Assembly (NCBI GenBank): GCA_903885565.1
Contig: CAISJI010000173.1
Span: 1 to 47,532 of the forward strand
DNA from: an uncultured Planctomycetaceae bacterium
Lineage (GTDB): Bacteria > Planctomycetota > Planctomycetia > Pirellulales > UBA1268
Direction of reading: 5' to 3'
Length of the DNA: 47,532 bases
The first letter of the stretch is position 1, and every line of letters starts with the position of its first letter. Below are positions 1-11,700 of this stretch, piece by piece. Made by a program: the position numbers and the translations under genes. The notes beneath the pieces are model-generated. The model made no database searches and was not told the origin of the DNA. It saw only the letters and a program-made list of their open reading frames with translations.

Positions 1-634
1 CCGCCTCACCAGCCCTGGCCCGCGTCGCGGTGCCCTGGCCACCCGCCTGACGAACGGCTGACACCACGTCCTCCCGCACGATCCGGCCGGCAGGCCCACT
101 TCCCCGCACTCGAGCCAGATCGACTCCCAGTTCACGGGCCAAGCGGCGCACGGCGGGGCCGGCGGGATCGATAGCCGCAGCTGGGGCCGGTTCCTCGGCC
201 GCAGCCACCGGCTCTGGCTGCGGAATGGGGGCCGGGGCTGAACGAGCCGCATGGGCTGGGGCAGAACTCGGGGCCGCCGCAGCGGCAGCCGGCCGGGCGG
301 GCGCCACTGGCTTTGCCGGTGCAGCCGCCGCCGGTGCAGCCGCCGCCGGTGCAGCCGCGGCAGGAGAAGGAGCAGCAGGAGCAGGAGCAGCGGAACCGGC
401 CGCTCCGAGAGTGATCAAGGTCTGGCCCACCTTGACCGTATCCCCCTTCTTCACGAGCACGCTGGCCACCTGGCCCCCGGAGGGACACGGCACCTCAATC
501 ACCGCCTTGTCAGTCTCCACCTCAAGCACGGCCTGCCCCGGACGCAGGACATCCCCGGCCGAGACGAAAACCGTGACGACATCACCAGAGGCAATATTCT
601 CACCCAAATCGGGCAGTTTGAATTCAGTGGCCAT
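1..634 (-). CDS. aceF: Pyruvate dehydrogenase E2, dihydrolipoamide acetyltransferase (N-terminal part, cut by window edge)
   Basis: E2 core subunit of the pyruvate dehydrogenase complex; it carries the acetyl group on a lipoyl arm and hands it to CoA. The ATG is at 634-632 and the frame stays open to base 1, so about 211 residues are seen and the catalytic acyltransferase domain lies outside. Residues 1-80 form one lipoyl domain with the lipoylation motif ETDKA. An Ala/Pro-rich flexible linker of about 60 residues follows. Then comes a peripheral-subunit-binding domain containing [12 protein letters not shown] and [11 protein letters not shown]. Only one lipoyl domain is visible, whereas some E2 proteins have two or three. 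The gene lies 184 bp downstream of aceE on the same strand and is the last visible gene of lpd-aceE-aceF. A 2-oxoglutarate or branched-chain E2 is unlikely because of the adjacent homodimeric-type aceE. Confidence 0.93.
   Translation of the reverse strand, partial: MATEFKLPDLGENIASGDVVTVFVSAGDVLRPGQAVLEVETDKAVIEVPCPSGGQVASVLVKKGDTVKVGQTLITLGAAGSAAPAPAAPSPAAAAPAAAAPAAAAPAKPVAPARPAAAAAAPSSAPAHAARSAPAPIPQPEPVAAAEEPAPAAAIDPAGPAVRRLARELGVDLARVRGSGPAGRIVREDVVSAVRQAGGQGTATRARAGEA
316..360. repeat. Three 15-bp tandem units inside the aceF linker
   Basis: The unit CCGGTGCAGCCGCCG starts at 316, 331 and 346; the third copy has one changed base near its end. Read on the minus strand it encodes repeats of Ala-Ala-Pro-Ala type in the flexible E2 linker. 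The unit is a multiple of three, so copy-number changes would alter linker length without shifting the frame. Confidence 0.85.
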
Positions 635-818
635 GGCAGAGATGGGGTTCCAGATGCGGTGAAATACGGTCGGTCAAACGTCAGTGGAGAAAACGTCAAG
701 TCGTGGCGGAAAAGAGGGAGAAATCAAGGTTGCAAAACAGGATTCCGGTTCTGTGGAGCCGATCCAACGAACCTGCCCATCGGGCCGGAACTGGGGATCG
801 GGGCTGGGGCGAAGGTGT

Positions 819-3605
<2,787 letters not shown>

Positions 3606-3785
3606 GGGCATCTCCGGGGAAGGAGGGAACTTTGAGCATTATTCCGGCCGTAACGTCGCCCGTAAAGGGCGAATCCGAAGCAGCGGGCGCAGCCCCGAAA
3701 GAGCGCCGGCCAAATCCTTGCGGAGTCTTTATGCGGGAACTGGCCCACCTGAGCGCGGCCAGCGGTCACCGGCGTTGGCCACAGC

Positions 3786-5213
3786 CTACGAGCCGACCGT
3801 TGGACTGCGGGGGCGGTAAATTTCTGTGGCCAGTCCAAAATAGTTTTCGGCAGAAAACGCCACCGTTTCGCCGAGCGTGGGATGGGGATGGATCGTTTCA
3901 CAGAGATCGCGGGCCGTACACCCCATTTCGATCGCCAACGTGCCTTCGGCGATCAACTCCCCCGCTCCCGCCCCCACCATTCCCACGCCAAGCACGAGGT
4001 CGGTTTCGGGATCGACGATCAATTTCGTCATCCCTTCGGTACGGCCGAGGGCCTGAGCCCGACCACTGGCCGCCCATGGATAGCGGCTGATTTCAACGAC
4101 GCGTCCCTGAGCCACCGCCTCCTGTTCGGTCAGTCCGGCCCAGGCAATCTCCGGATCGGTGAAGACCACAGCGGGAATCGCCCGCGGGGCAAAGAGGGCC
4201 GGTTCGCCATGCAGCGCCTCCACGGCAACCTTCCCCTGATGGCTGGCACGATGGGCAAGCATCGGCTCACCGCAGACATCGCCGATGGCAAGAATGCGGG
4301 GATCGGCCGTTCGCTGCTGGCCATCGACTTCCACAAAGCCCTTCGCATCCACCTTGACGGCGGTATTTTCCAGCCCCATGCCATCGGAATTTGGCCGCCG
4401 CCCAACCGCCACGAGCACGCGGGAAAACTCCTTGGTGGAAGCCCCCTCGGGGCCTTCAAAGTGAACGGCAATCCTGTCTCCCCGGTCCTCCAGCCGCGCT
4501 ACCTTGGTGCGCAGGTGGATCGCTTCAAACAGCTTTTCGAGCCGCTGCTGCAGCGGCTTGACGAGATCGCGATCCGCTCCGGGAAGGAGCGTGTCTGTCA
4601 GCTCAACCACCGACACGCGGGAGCCGAGTTCCGCATAGACGGTGCCCATTTCCAAGCCGATATAGCCCCCGCCAATCACCAGCAGCGACTCTGGAATGTC
4701 GGCCATCTCGAGGGCCCCGGTCGAGTCCATCACCCGCGGTGTGGGGAGGGCGAAGGCCGGAATACGGGCCGGCCGCGAACCACTGGCGAGAATGCAATGG
4801 TCGAATGTGAGCGTCTGGCTGGCGCCCCCCTGCTCTGCAGAGGCGATCTCCAGGGTGCCTGAATTGGTGAAGCGGGCATTGCCCCGCACAATCGTGACCT
4901 TGCGTCGCCGGGCCAACTGGGCCAAGCCACCGGTGAGCGTGGCGATCACCTTCTCCTTGCGGGCCCGCACGGCGTTCACGTCGATTGCGGGGGGACTGAA
5001 ATGAATGCCCCATGCCTCCATCTCACGAGCCTCTGCCAGCACGCGCCCCACATGCAGGAGGGCCTTGGAGGGAATACAGCCACGGAGCAGGCAGGTTCCT
5101 CCCAGCCGCTCATCCCGCTCCACAAGCGTGACCTCCATGCCCAAATCAGCGGCCATGAACGCCGCCGCGTAGCCGCCAGGACCGCCCCCCAGCACCACCA
5201 GTGGGACATGCAT
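3786..5213 (-). CDS. lpd: Dihydrolipoyl dehydrogenase (E3)
   Basis: Flavoprotein that reoxidises the dihydrolipoyl arm of E2 and makes NADH. It is 475 residues, normal for the family. The FAD-binding Rossmann motif GGGPGGYAAA is at residues 9-18. The redox disulfide GGTCLLRGCIPSK has Cys41 and Cys46. A second GGGYIGLEMG motif mid-protein binds NAD. The C-terminal HPHPTLGE holds the catalytic His and Glu of the dimer interface. The ATG at 5213 has AAGGAG 7 nt upstream, so the TTG one codon earlier is not needed. It is the first gene of the lpd-aceE-aceF operon, which probably has its promoter in the 5214-5385 gap shared with the divergent HTTM-like gene. In many bacteria lpd is last in the operon, so the order here is inverted. 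Confidence 0.96.
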   Translation of the reverse strand: MHVPLVVLGGGPGGYAAAFMAADLGMEVTLVERDERLGGTCLLRGCIPSKALLHVGRVLAEAREMEAWGIHFSPPAIDVNAVRARKEKVIATLTGGLAQLARRRKVTIVRGNARFTNSGTLEIASAEQGGASQTLTFDHCILASGSRPARIPAFALPTPRVMDSTGALEMADIPESLLVIGGGYIGLEMGTVYAELGSRVSVVELTDTLLPGADRDLVKPLQQRLEKLFEAIHLRTKVARLEDRGDRIAVHFEGPEGASTKEFSRVLVAVGRRPNSDGMGLENTAVKVDAKGFVEVDGQQRTADPRILAIGDVCGEPMLAHRASHQGKVAVEALHGEPALFAPRAIPAVVFTDPEIAWAGLTEQEAVAQGRVVEISRYPWAASGRAQALGRTEGMTKLIVDPETDLVLGVGMVGAGAGELIAEGTLAIEMGCTARDLCETIHPHPTLGETVAFSAENYFGLATEIYRPRSPTVGS

Positions 5214-5385
5214 CAATACTCTCCTTACAGGGGGCTACGGGCTGACTCTGGCAGATTCTGCGGGGGTCCCAGCTGGAACTCCTGTCACGAATAACCTCGG
5301 TTGTTGTAGTTTTGTTCCCTAAAGCATTCAAGAAACACTCGGTCTGGCTCGCCTTTTCGTGGTGATCATCCCGGATGCCGAAACC

Positions 5386-6879
5386 ATGGACTGGGCCCGT
5401 CGCACCTTCCTCCTCTCCTTCCGCAGCCTCGCCGCCATGCGGATCGGACTGGGGCTGATCCTCTGCAGCGATGGTCTCCTGCGGGCCCGCGACTTTCCGC
5501 TGATGTATGCCGCGGATGGCCTCTTCCCGCCAGACATCCTGCGGGCCTCTCTGGGCAGCCCCGCCGCATGGACGGTGGCCCTGTGGCCGGAGCCTTGGTG
5601 GTGCGGCGCCTGCCTGCTGGCGGTAGAGATAGCTGCCGGCTGTTTCCTGGTGGCTGGCCTGGGCACCCGCTGGGCCACGATGGCCGCTTGGGTGGCGGTC
5701 ATCAGCCTGGCCCGCCGCACATTCCCGGCGAGCAACAGTGGAGACGCCTGGCTCGGCTGCCTCCTGCTGTGGAGCCTGTTTCTGCCGCTGGGAACGGCCT
5801 GGTCGATCGACGCCCGTCGGGCCAGCAGACTCCGAACGAACCGCAACTCCCCAACCGACGGCGGGGTGGTCTCGCTCGGCACTGTGGCCCTGGTGCTGCA
5901 GCTGGCGGCGGTCTACCTGTCGGCCGGGCTGGCCAAGTGCGACAGCATCTGGCTGCAGGGGGATGCGGTCACCTATGCCCTCTCCATCGAGAACCACGGC
6001 ACTCCCCTGGGGGCCATGGCGGCGGCGCAGCCCTGGCTCGCCAAGCCGATGACCTGGACCGTGGTGGCGGCCGAACTGGCTGCCCCAATCCTGCTGCTGA
6101 CCGTTCCAGCCCCGGGCCCCCGAACCGCGATGGTTGCCCTTTTCATGCTGTTTCATGCCGCCATCGGCGTCACGATGAATGTCGGGTTGTTCGCCCCGGT
6201 GGGCATGGCCGCCTGGCTGGCACTCCTGCCAGGGAACTGGTGGGAGTGGTGCGTCGGGATCAGGGCTGCCCCTGACGGTCCGTGGAAAAATTTCTCCATG
6301 CACGCTTCCAGGCCCGCCGGGCGGGGAGCCACCGTGCTCTGCGCGGCCTGCCTGGCGGTGGCTGCGGTCAGCTTTGGGCAGGCCAACGGCCCTTGGCCCC
6401 AGCAGCCACTCCCGGCGGCAGCAGCCGACGCCGTAGCCCTGCTGGGGCTCGAGCAAAACTGGCGTGTCTTCGGGGATGTGAAGCGTCAGCAGCAATGGGT
6501 CTACAGCCGGGCGGAACTGGCCGACGGCAGTGTTGTCGACCTGCTGCGGGGAGGGGCTGCGGTCGTTGCCGAGTTGCCGCCGGGCGGTTTCTATGCGCTC
6601 CCCAATCACCGCTGGCACACGCTCTTTTGGGATCTCTCCAGCCCGCGTTATCTCCCCTTCGCCCCGGCAGTGGCCGCGGGGCTGGCAGCGCATTGGAATC
6701 GCGCGCACGGCCCCGCTCAGCAAGTGCAATCGCTGGAATTGAGAAGCGCTCACCTCAGGCCCGCCCAGCCGGCGGATATCCTGCACGATGTGCTGTTGGC
6801 CGCCTGGCCGCCCCGCGCCCAGGGCCGGGGCAATCTGGAGCGGTTGCTGCAGCAACGCGACTTCCCCTCGCCCCCGTGA
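5386..6879 (+). CDS. HTTM-domain-like multipass membrane protein
   Basis: About 497 residues. The first ~350 contain many hydrophobic segments, with text such as SLAAMRIGLGLILCSDGLL, LGCLLLWSLFLPLG and VYLSAGLAKCDSIWLQGDAV. The pattern resembles the HTTM family, related to the membrane part of vitamin K-dependent gamma-carboxylase, including the conserved YL-AGLAK...W..G core. The C-terminal ~150 residues are soluble (QNWRVFGDVKRQQQWVYS) and look like the extra-membrane domain often attached to these proteins. The biochemical role is unknown; the carboxylase activity should not be assumed. In-frame GTG codons exist at 5359 and 5362; neither they nor the ATG at 5386 has a clear Shine-Dalgarno, so the start is uncertain. 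It stands alone, divergent from lpd and upstream of a tRNA gene. Confidence 0.75.
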   Translation: MDWARRTFLLSFRSLAAMRIGLGLILCSDGLLRARDFPLMYAADGLFPPDILRASLGSPAAWTVALWPEPWWCGACLLAVEIAAGCFLVAGLGTRWATMAAWVAVISLARRTFPASNSGDAWLGCLLLWSLFLPLGTAWSIDARRASRLRTNRNSPTDGGVVSLGTVALVLQLAAVYLSAGLAKCDSIWLQGDAVTYALSIENHGTPLGAMAAAQPWLAKPMTWTVVAAELAAPILLLTVPAPGPRTAMVALFMLFHAAIGVTMNVGLFAPVGMAAWLALLPGNWWEWCVGIRAAPDGPWKNFSMHASRPAGRGATVLCAACLAVAAVSFGQANGPWPQQPLPAAAADAVALLGLEQNWRVFGDVKRQQQWVYSRAELADGSVVDLLRGGAAVVAELPPGGFYALPNHRWHTLFWDLSSPRYLPFAPAVAAGLAAHWNRAHGPAQQVQSLELRSAHLRPAQPADILHDVLLAAWPPRAQGRGNLERLLQQRDFPSPP

Positions 6880-6939
6880 TCGGCTCCACTCTCTGGCAGG
6901 CTGTGGCTAGACTGCATCGGAGTGATTCAGCCTCACCAC

Positions 6940-7021
6940 GCGAGAGTGGCGAAACTGGCAGACGCGCTGGATTTAGGTTCCAGTGCCGCAAGGCGTGCGG
7001 GTTCAACTCCCGCCTCTCGCA
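6940..7021 (+). tRNA. tRNA-Leu (anticodon UAG)
   Basis: The acceptor arm GCGAGAG (6940-6946) pairs with CTCTCGC (7014-7020), followed by discriminator A. The anticodon stem CTGGA/TCCAG encloses the loop TTTAGGT, giving anticodon TAG. A long variable arm (TGCCGCAAGGCGT) is typical of class II leucine tRNAs, and the T arm GCGGG-TTCAACT-CCCGC is perfect. The 3' CCA is not encoded (TTC follows), so it must be added after transcription. Confidence 0.96.
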
Positions 7022-7054
7022 TTCCCCGACGCCACACCCCATTCCCCGACAGGG

Positions 7055-8044
7055 CTACCGGAGCGGGTTGCCCGGTAGCTGCAGCGGCACACGGCGGGGC
7101 ACGCGGCGGGGAACTGCATCAGAATGCCAACGGCCATCAACTTCCACCTCGGCCACCGGCTCCGGGCCTCCATTCGGCCCGGTTCCGTTCCCGTTCGCCG
7201 CCCAACCGGCCTGCACTCCTGCGGCCGAGTGGATCCCGAGCCAACGGCCGCCTCCCGCTGAGACCGGTTGCGGGGCCAGCGGTTCCGGCGGAGAGGCCTT
7301 CGAGAGCGCGGAGGCTCTTTCCCGCTGCGCTTGGGCATCGACGGCAGCAGCAGACTTTCCGTCGGCACTTTCGGTGCCCTGCTGAGATTCCTCAGCTGCA
7401 TTGGCCTCTGCGGCTGCCTTCTCCTCGGCGGGATCGATGTTCGGGTTGCCGCGCGACTCTTCATTCATGCCGGGAACTTCCGATCGGGGCGGCTGAACCG
7501 GAGTGGCCTCGACATCGAGATGAGCCACTTGGCGCACCTGCTGGCCGGGCCATTGCCTCCAGGTGGTGGGATAGAAGCCAAACTGGCTTGGGCGCACAGG
7601 ACAGTGGGCCGGGCACCCGCTGCCGCCACCGCATTGGCCATTGCAGAGCGGTTCATGGAGCCGTTGTTTGAGGCCGCACGGGCGGCATTCTTTGCGGTTA
7701 CAGCCTCCACACTCCTCGCCGCCAGCCTGCACCACGCTCCCTCCCATGGGTCCCAGACCGGTAGCCTGCCTGACTCCCGACGGACTGGCGGCAGTCGCCC
7801 GCCGCGCAGGGGCTGCCCGTTTATCAACAGGGGCCCGTCTATCAACCGAGGCGGCCGGCCTATCGACTGGAACGGCCGGCCGGGGATAGGCCGCGCAGGC
7901 GTCCCAGCCCGTTGCCAAAACCAGCGCCACCAGCGCTCCAGTCCCTCCCCACGTCGATCGGCCCGAGCGGCGCTGGCAACTGCCTGCATCAGACAGCCCA
8001 CAGAGAGGCCGCGAGCGTTCGACAACGGGTTGACGTGTGGGCAT
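7055..8044 (-). CDS. Cys-rich secreted protein of planctomycete type, function unknown
   Basis: 329 residues. The ATG at 8044 has a strong GGAGG 8 nt upstream; a longer frame reaching 8473 lacks such support. Residues 34-52 are hydrophobic (GGTGALVALVLATGWDACA) and likely form a late signal or anchor segment, giving export. A low-complexity Pro/Arg/Ala region follows. Between residues 112 and 148 there are eight cysteines in short spacings (CGGC, CRPC, CGGGSGC), and then the motif CPVRPSQFGFYPTTWRQWPG. I know that motif from planctomycete proteins of unknown function. The tail (about 190-329) is Glu/Ala-rich and low complexity. The cysteines may bind metal or form disulfides; neither is shown. 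It ends 33 bp from the tRNA-Leu gene on the other strand. Confidence 0.75.
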   Translation of the reverse strand: MPTRQPVVERSRPLCGLSDAGSCQRRSGRSTWGGTGALVALVLATGWDACAAYPRPAVPVDRPAASVDRRAPVDKRAAPARRATAASPSGVRQATGLGPMGGSVVQAGGEECGGCNRKECRPCGLKQRLHEPLCNGQCGGGSGCPAHCPVRPSQFGFYPTTWRQWPGQQVRQVAHLDVEATPVQPPRSEVPGMNEESRGNPNIDPAEEKAAAEANAAEESQQGTESADGKSAAAVDAQAQRERASALSKASPPEPLAPQPVSAGGGRWLGIHSAAGVQAGWAANGNGTGPNGGPEPVAEVEVDGRWHSDAVPRRVPRRVPLQLPGNPLR

Positions 8045-8790
8045 CGCAAGATCCTCCGCGGAGGGAAAACTGCCGCTGGGAACAGTTCTGTGGTGGAGAA
8101 GGCCACCGGCGGCCTGCAGAGTCGCTGCAATCGCCGCAGTGGTGTTCACCGTTGAGATCGGCTCAATCCCACCCGCTTCTTTGATCGGAGTCTTTCGATT
8201 TGCCTCACCTCCCCATGAGCCTTCCCTGCCCACCCCTCCGCGCACCACCCCCAGCCCACCCAATCTGCCTCGGCGGCCCGACCACCGGCCGGGAACTGCG
8301 CCCCAGCCCTCGAGGCTGACTGCCGGCGCTGACTGCAAGCGATGGGGGCGACTGGCTGCCGGCGCAGCCCCCTTGGCATGTGGGTTCCCCGAGGCGCAGG
8401 TTTCTCCACGTGACCCGCAGGCTGGGCCTGAGGTGACGGCCGTGAACGGCACTCCGGGCCGCCGCCCCCCCAACGTCGCGAAAGCAGGCTGTGAATACCG
8501 TTATCCGCCACTGGAGGTGGCGGCAGACACACCGGCAAAACCTTGGCTTTTTCGGGGGTGAACCCTGTGGAACGTGGTCCGTGATGACTTTTTCCACCGA
8601 CAGCCAGGAGCGGCTGGCCGAACCCCCCGCTGCAATTTTCTGTATAATTTTTTCTGGAGAGATCGCCTGGTTCAAAATGAGCCCCCAGTGGCATCAGGGG
8701 CCCCTCGCTGCCTGCGCGTATTTCGCGTATTTTGAATTTCGGCGCTGGTTCGGCCGGTGGCATGGTCAACAGTTTTTTGGGAAGCGGTTC
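8045..8790. other. Gene-free divergent region, 746 bp, with a possible promoter
   Basis: The region lies between the divergent Cys-rich secreted protein gene and the giant TPR gene. Several open frames cross it on both strands, but they are GC-driven and lack ribosome binding sites or recognisable protein. A TATAAT hexamer at 8643-8648 on the plus strand lies in a locally AT-rich patch 143 bp before the TPR start. It could be a -10 box, but no convincing -35 box sits at the right distance. I see no RNA gene or repeat. Confidence 0.4.
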
Positions 8791-11700
8791 ATGAAGCGGG
8801 TCAACCTCCGATTCTTTCTGATCCTTGTCAGTGTGCTGGTCACTCTGAGCGTCGGGATCTTCTTTCTGCATCGCTTCCAAATCAATCGGAATGCCGAGGG
8901 CTTGGCGAGGCTGGCTCAGGAGCGTCTGGCTGAAGACCGTGTTGAGGTGGCCATCGAGCTGTTCCAGCGGTATCTCCATTACCGCCCCAACGACGGCGAG
9001 ATCCTGGGGCAACTGGGCAACCTGCTGCTCAAGAAGGCCGAGGACCGGACTGCCAAACGCGACATCGTGAATCGGGCGGCTCAGGCCTTGGAGAGGGCCG
9101 TGCTGAAGAGCCCGGAGGATATCGCTCTGCGGCGCAAACTCGCGGAGTTCCTTCTGAAAAAAGGTCGGTTCGTCGACGCGCATGACCACCTCAAACTGCT
9201 GCGTCAAAAGGCGGCCGTCGCCAGCAGGGATCCCGCTGAAGAGCCTCTGCCGGAAGGATTCATGCCCGAGACGGCAGTCGGGGTCGATCTCTCGAAAGAC
9301 CTCGACCGGGCCATGCTGGAGCTGATGTACGCCAAGGCAGCTGCGCGTCTGGGAAGCTTCGAGGAATCGGCCAAGATTGCCAGCAGTCTGATCGGGTTTG
9401 ACATGATCACTCGGCAATTTGATCCAAACTGGCAGACTCTTCCAGAGTGCGGCGAGGCCTATGAACTTCTGGCAGCGCTCTTTGAGGAACGCATCAAGGA
9501 TTCGGCCTCTGCCGCGCTTGTGATGGACCGCTGGACGAAGGTTCTGCCCAAGGATGCCAAGGGATGGCTGGCGCAGTCCCGATGGAACCGCGCCCGCGGC
9601 AAACTGCGGCTGGCTGGCGAGCAGATCAGCAAGGCTGCGGAAATGATGCCAAACAATCCGGATGTGCTCTTTACTTCGTTCGAAATTGCCTTGAGCGAAA
9701 AGGATTACACCAAGGCCAGCTCCATCATTCAGACTGGCCTGGATCGGTTCGCGAAGGACGAACGCGTCGTGCGGGGCCGCGCGCTGCTGGCCCTCCAACT
9801 CAAGGAGCCGGACAAGGCCGTTGAACTGCTTCAGGACGGGGTCCGCACGTCGCCGAATCCGGCAACTTTGATGCCCATGCTCTGCGACGCGCTTCTGCAA
9901 CTCAACCGCGTCGATGAAGCGGAGAAGAGCATCATCAAGCTTCGTCAGATGACCGGAACGGGCAGCCCGGTCGTCAGCATGTATGAGATTCGGCTGTTGA
10001 TGGCGCGGAAACGGTGGTTGGCTGCCAAGCAAAAACTCGACGCCCTCCGGCCGCTCGTGGGCGATTCTGTCGACATGGTCAAGCAGGTCGATCTCCTGCT
10101 GGGAGTATGCCACGAAAACCTTGGGCAGTTCGACGAACAACTGGAAGCCAATCGGCGTGTCGTGGCGGAGGATCCCAAGTCGTTGGGCGGTCGCCTCGGT
10201 GTGGCATCAGCCTTGCTTGCGGTGGGCAAACGGAAAGAATCGCTCGACGAATTCGAACTGATCGCCGGCGGGCTTCCCAAGGCATCAATTCCCATGATCC
10301 CGCAACTCTGGAAGGGGCTGTTGCAACTGCGAGTTGATGCAGAACTCGGCAAGCCGGAGCCGGAACGCGACTGGCGGAACGTCGATGCGCTGATCGAGCT
10401 GTTGACCGATTGCAAAGATCTCTCTGAAGACCAAAAAGCACTGGCGTTGGCCGAGGCTTTGTATCGCAGGGGTAGGCGGCAGGAGGCGACCGACTCGCTG
10501 GAAGCCGCGCTTGAGAAGTTTCCCACCGAGGAACGGCTGGCGATTGGGTTGGGATCGCTGTGGCTGGATGCGAAGGACTTGGAGCGGGTACGGGATGTTC
10601 TCGCCCGATTCCCCAGCAAGTCAGGCGATTCGGTGGAACGGCTCATTCTGGAAGCGCAGTTGGCTGACGAGGAAAAGACCGACGATTCCCGCCAGCAGCT
10701 GCGATCGATCGAAGAGCGGGCAGGGAAGCTTCCCCCAGACGCAGCCCGACGGGTACTCACGCAACTGGCATCGACCTATCTCGACGCCGGCCAACGTCGC
10801 GATGTGGAACGAATCTGGAGCGGGCTGCTTCGCGAGAACCCCGACGACCTGAGACTGCTTCTGGCGCTCTTTGAGCTGGTGCGTGAGGATAAGAATATCG
10901 AGCAGTCGACGCGGTATGCCGAGGAAATCGGCAACGTGGCTGGCCCCTCCAGCCCCCAGACACGGTTTGCTGAAGCAGCCGTTCTCCTTCTTCAGGTGGC
11001 GGCATCGCAACGGGAGAGGCGTGAAGCAAGCCCCGATATCGAGGTTGTTCAACTGGCTGAGGAGGAGTTGGAAAAACTCGCTGAAGCCCGCAATCTTCTG
11101 ATCGAAGCCGAGAACGACCGCCCCGGTTGGTTTCAGACTCAACGCCTGTTCGCCGAGATCGACCGCCTGCGTGGCGATACACCGGCGGCTATCGATCGGC
11201 TGCGAAAGGCGATTTCTCTCGGAGCAAGCAATGCCGCCCTCACCCGCCAGCTGGCTGGCTTGCTCTATGCAGACAACCGACTGGATGAGGCGCGCGAAAC
11301 CATCGCCACCTTGGGAAATTCAGACACAACAGGGCTTGAACGCCTCAAGGCTGAATCCGCCGCCCGTGAGGGAAACTATGGAGAGTCGGTGGAGATTGCT
11401 GAAAAGACAGTTGCCAAGGACTCGACTCGTAGCGAGGAGCTGATGTGGCTGGGGAAACTCTATAACCGGGCGGGAAAGAGCGACCTTGCCGAAGACACCT
11501 TCGAAAGGGCTTTGGCGGCATCTCCACAGAAATTTGATATCTGGCTCGCTCTCGCCTCCCAACAAGCCGTTTCCGGCAAGCAGGGGCTGGCATTAAAGAC
11601 AGTCGATCGCGCCAGCGAGGTTCTGCCGAGTCCCAGAAAGGAGTTGCTGGCGGCTCAGGTCAACGAACTGCTCGGCGATAAGGAAGCTGCGGAAGCCAGT

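Noticed and set aside
5146..6855. Minus-strand open frame of 569 residues opposite the HTTM-like gene
   Set aside because: Rich in Gly/Pro/Arg/Gln typical of an antisense shadow, and it would overlap both the lpd start and a much better plus-strand gene.
8643..8648. TATAAT as a definite promoter
   Set aside because: No acceptable -35 element at 16-18 bp; kept only as a possibility in the region note.
8146..10140. Long minus-strand open frame of 664 residues
   Set aside because: It lies antisense to the start of the giant TPR gene and mirrors its codon structure; no family, no ribosome site.
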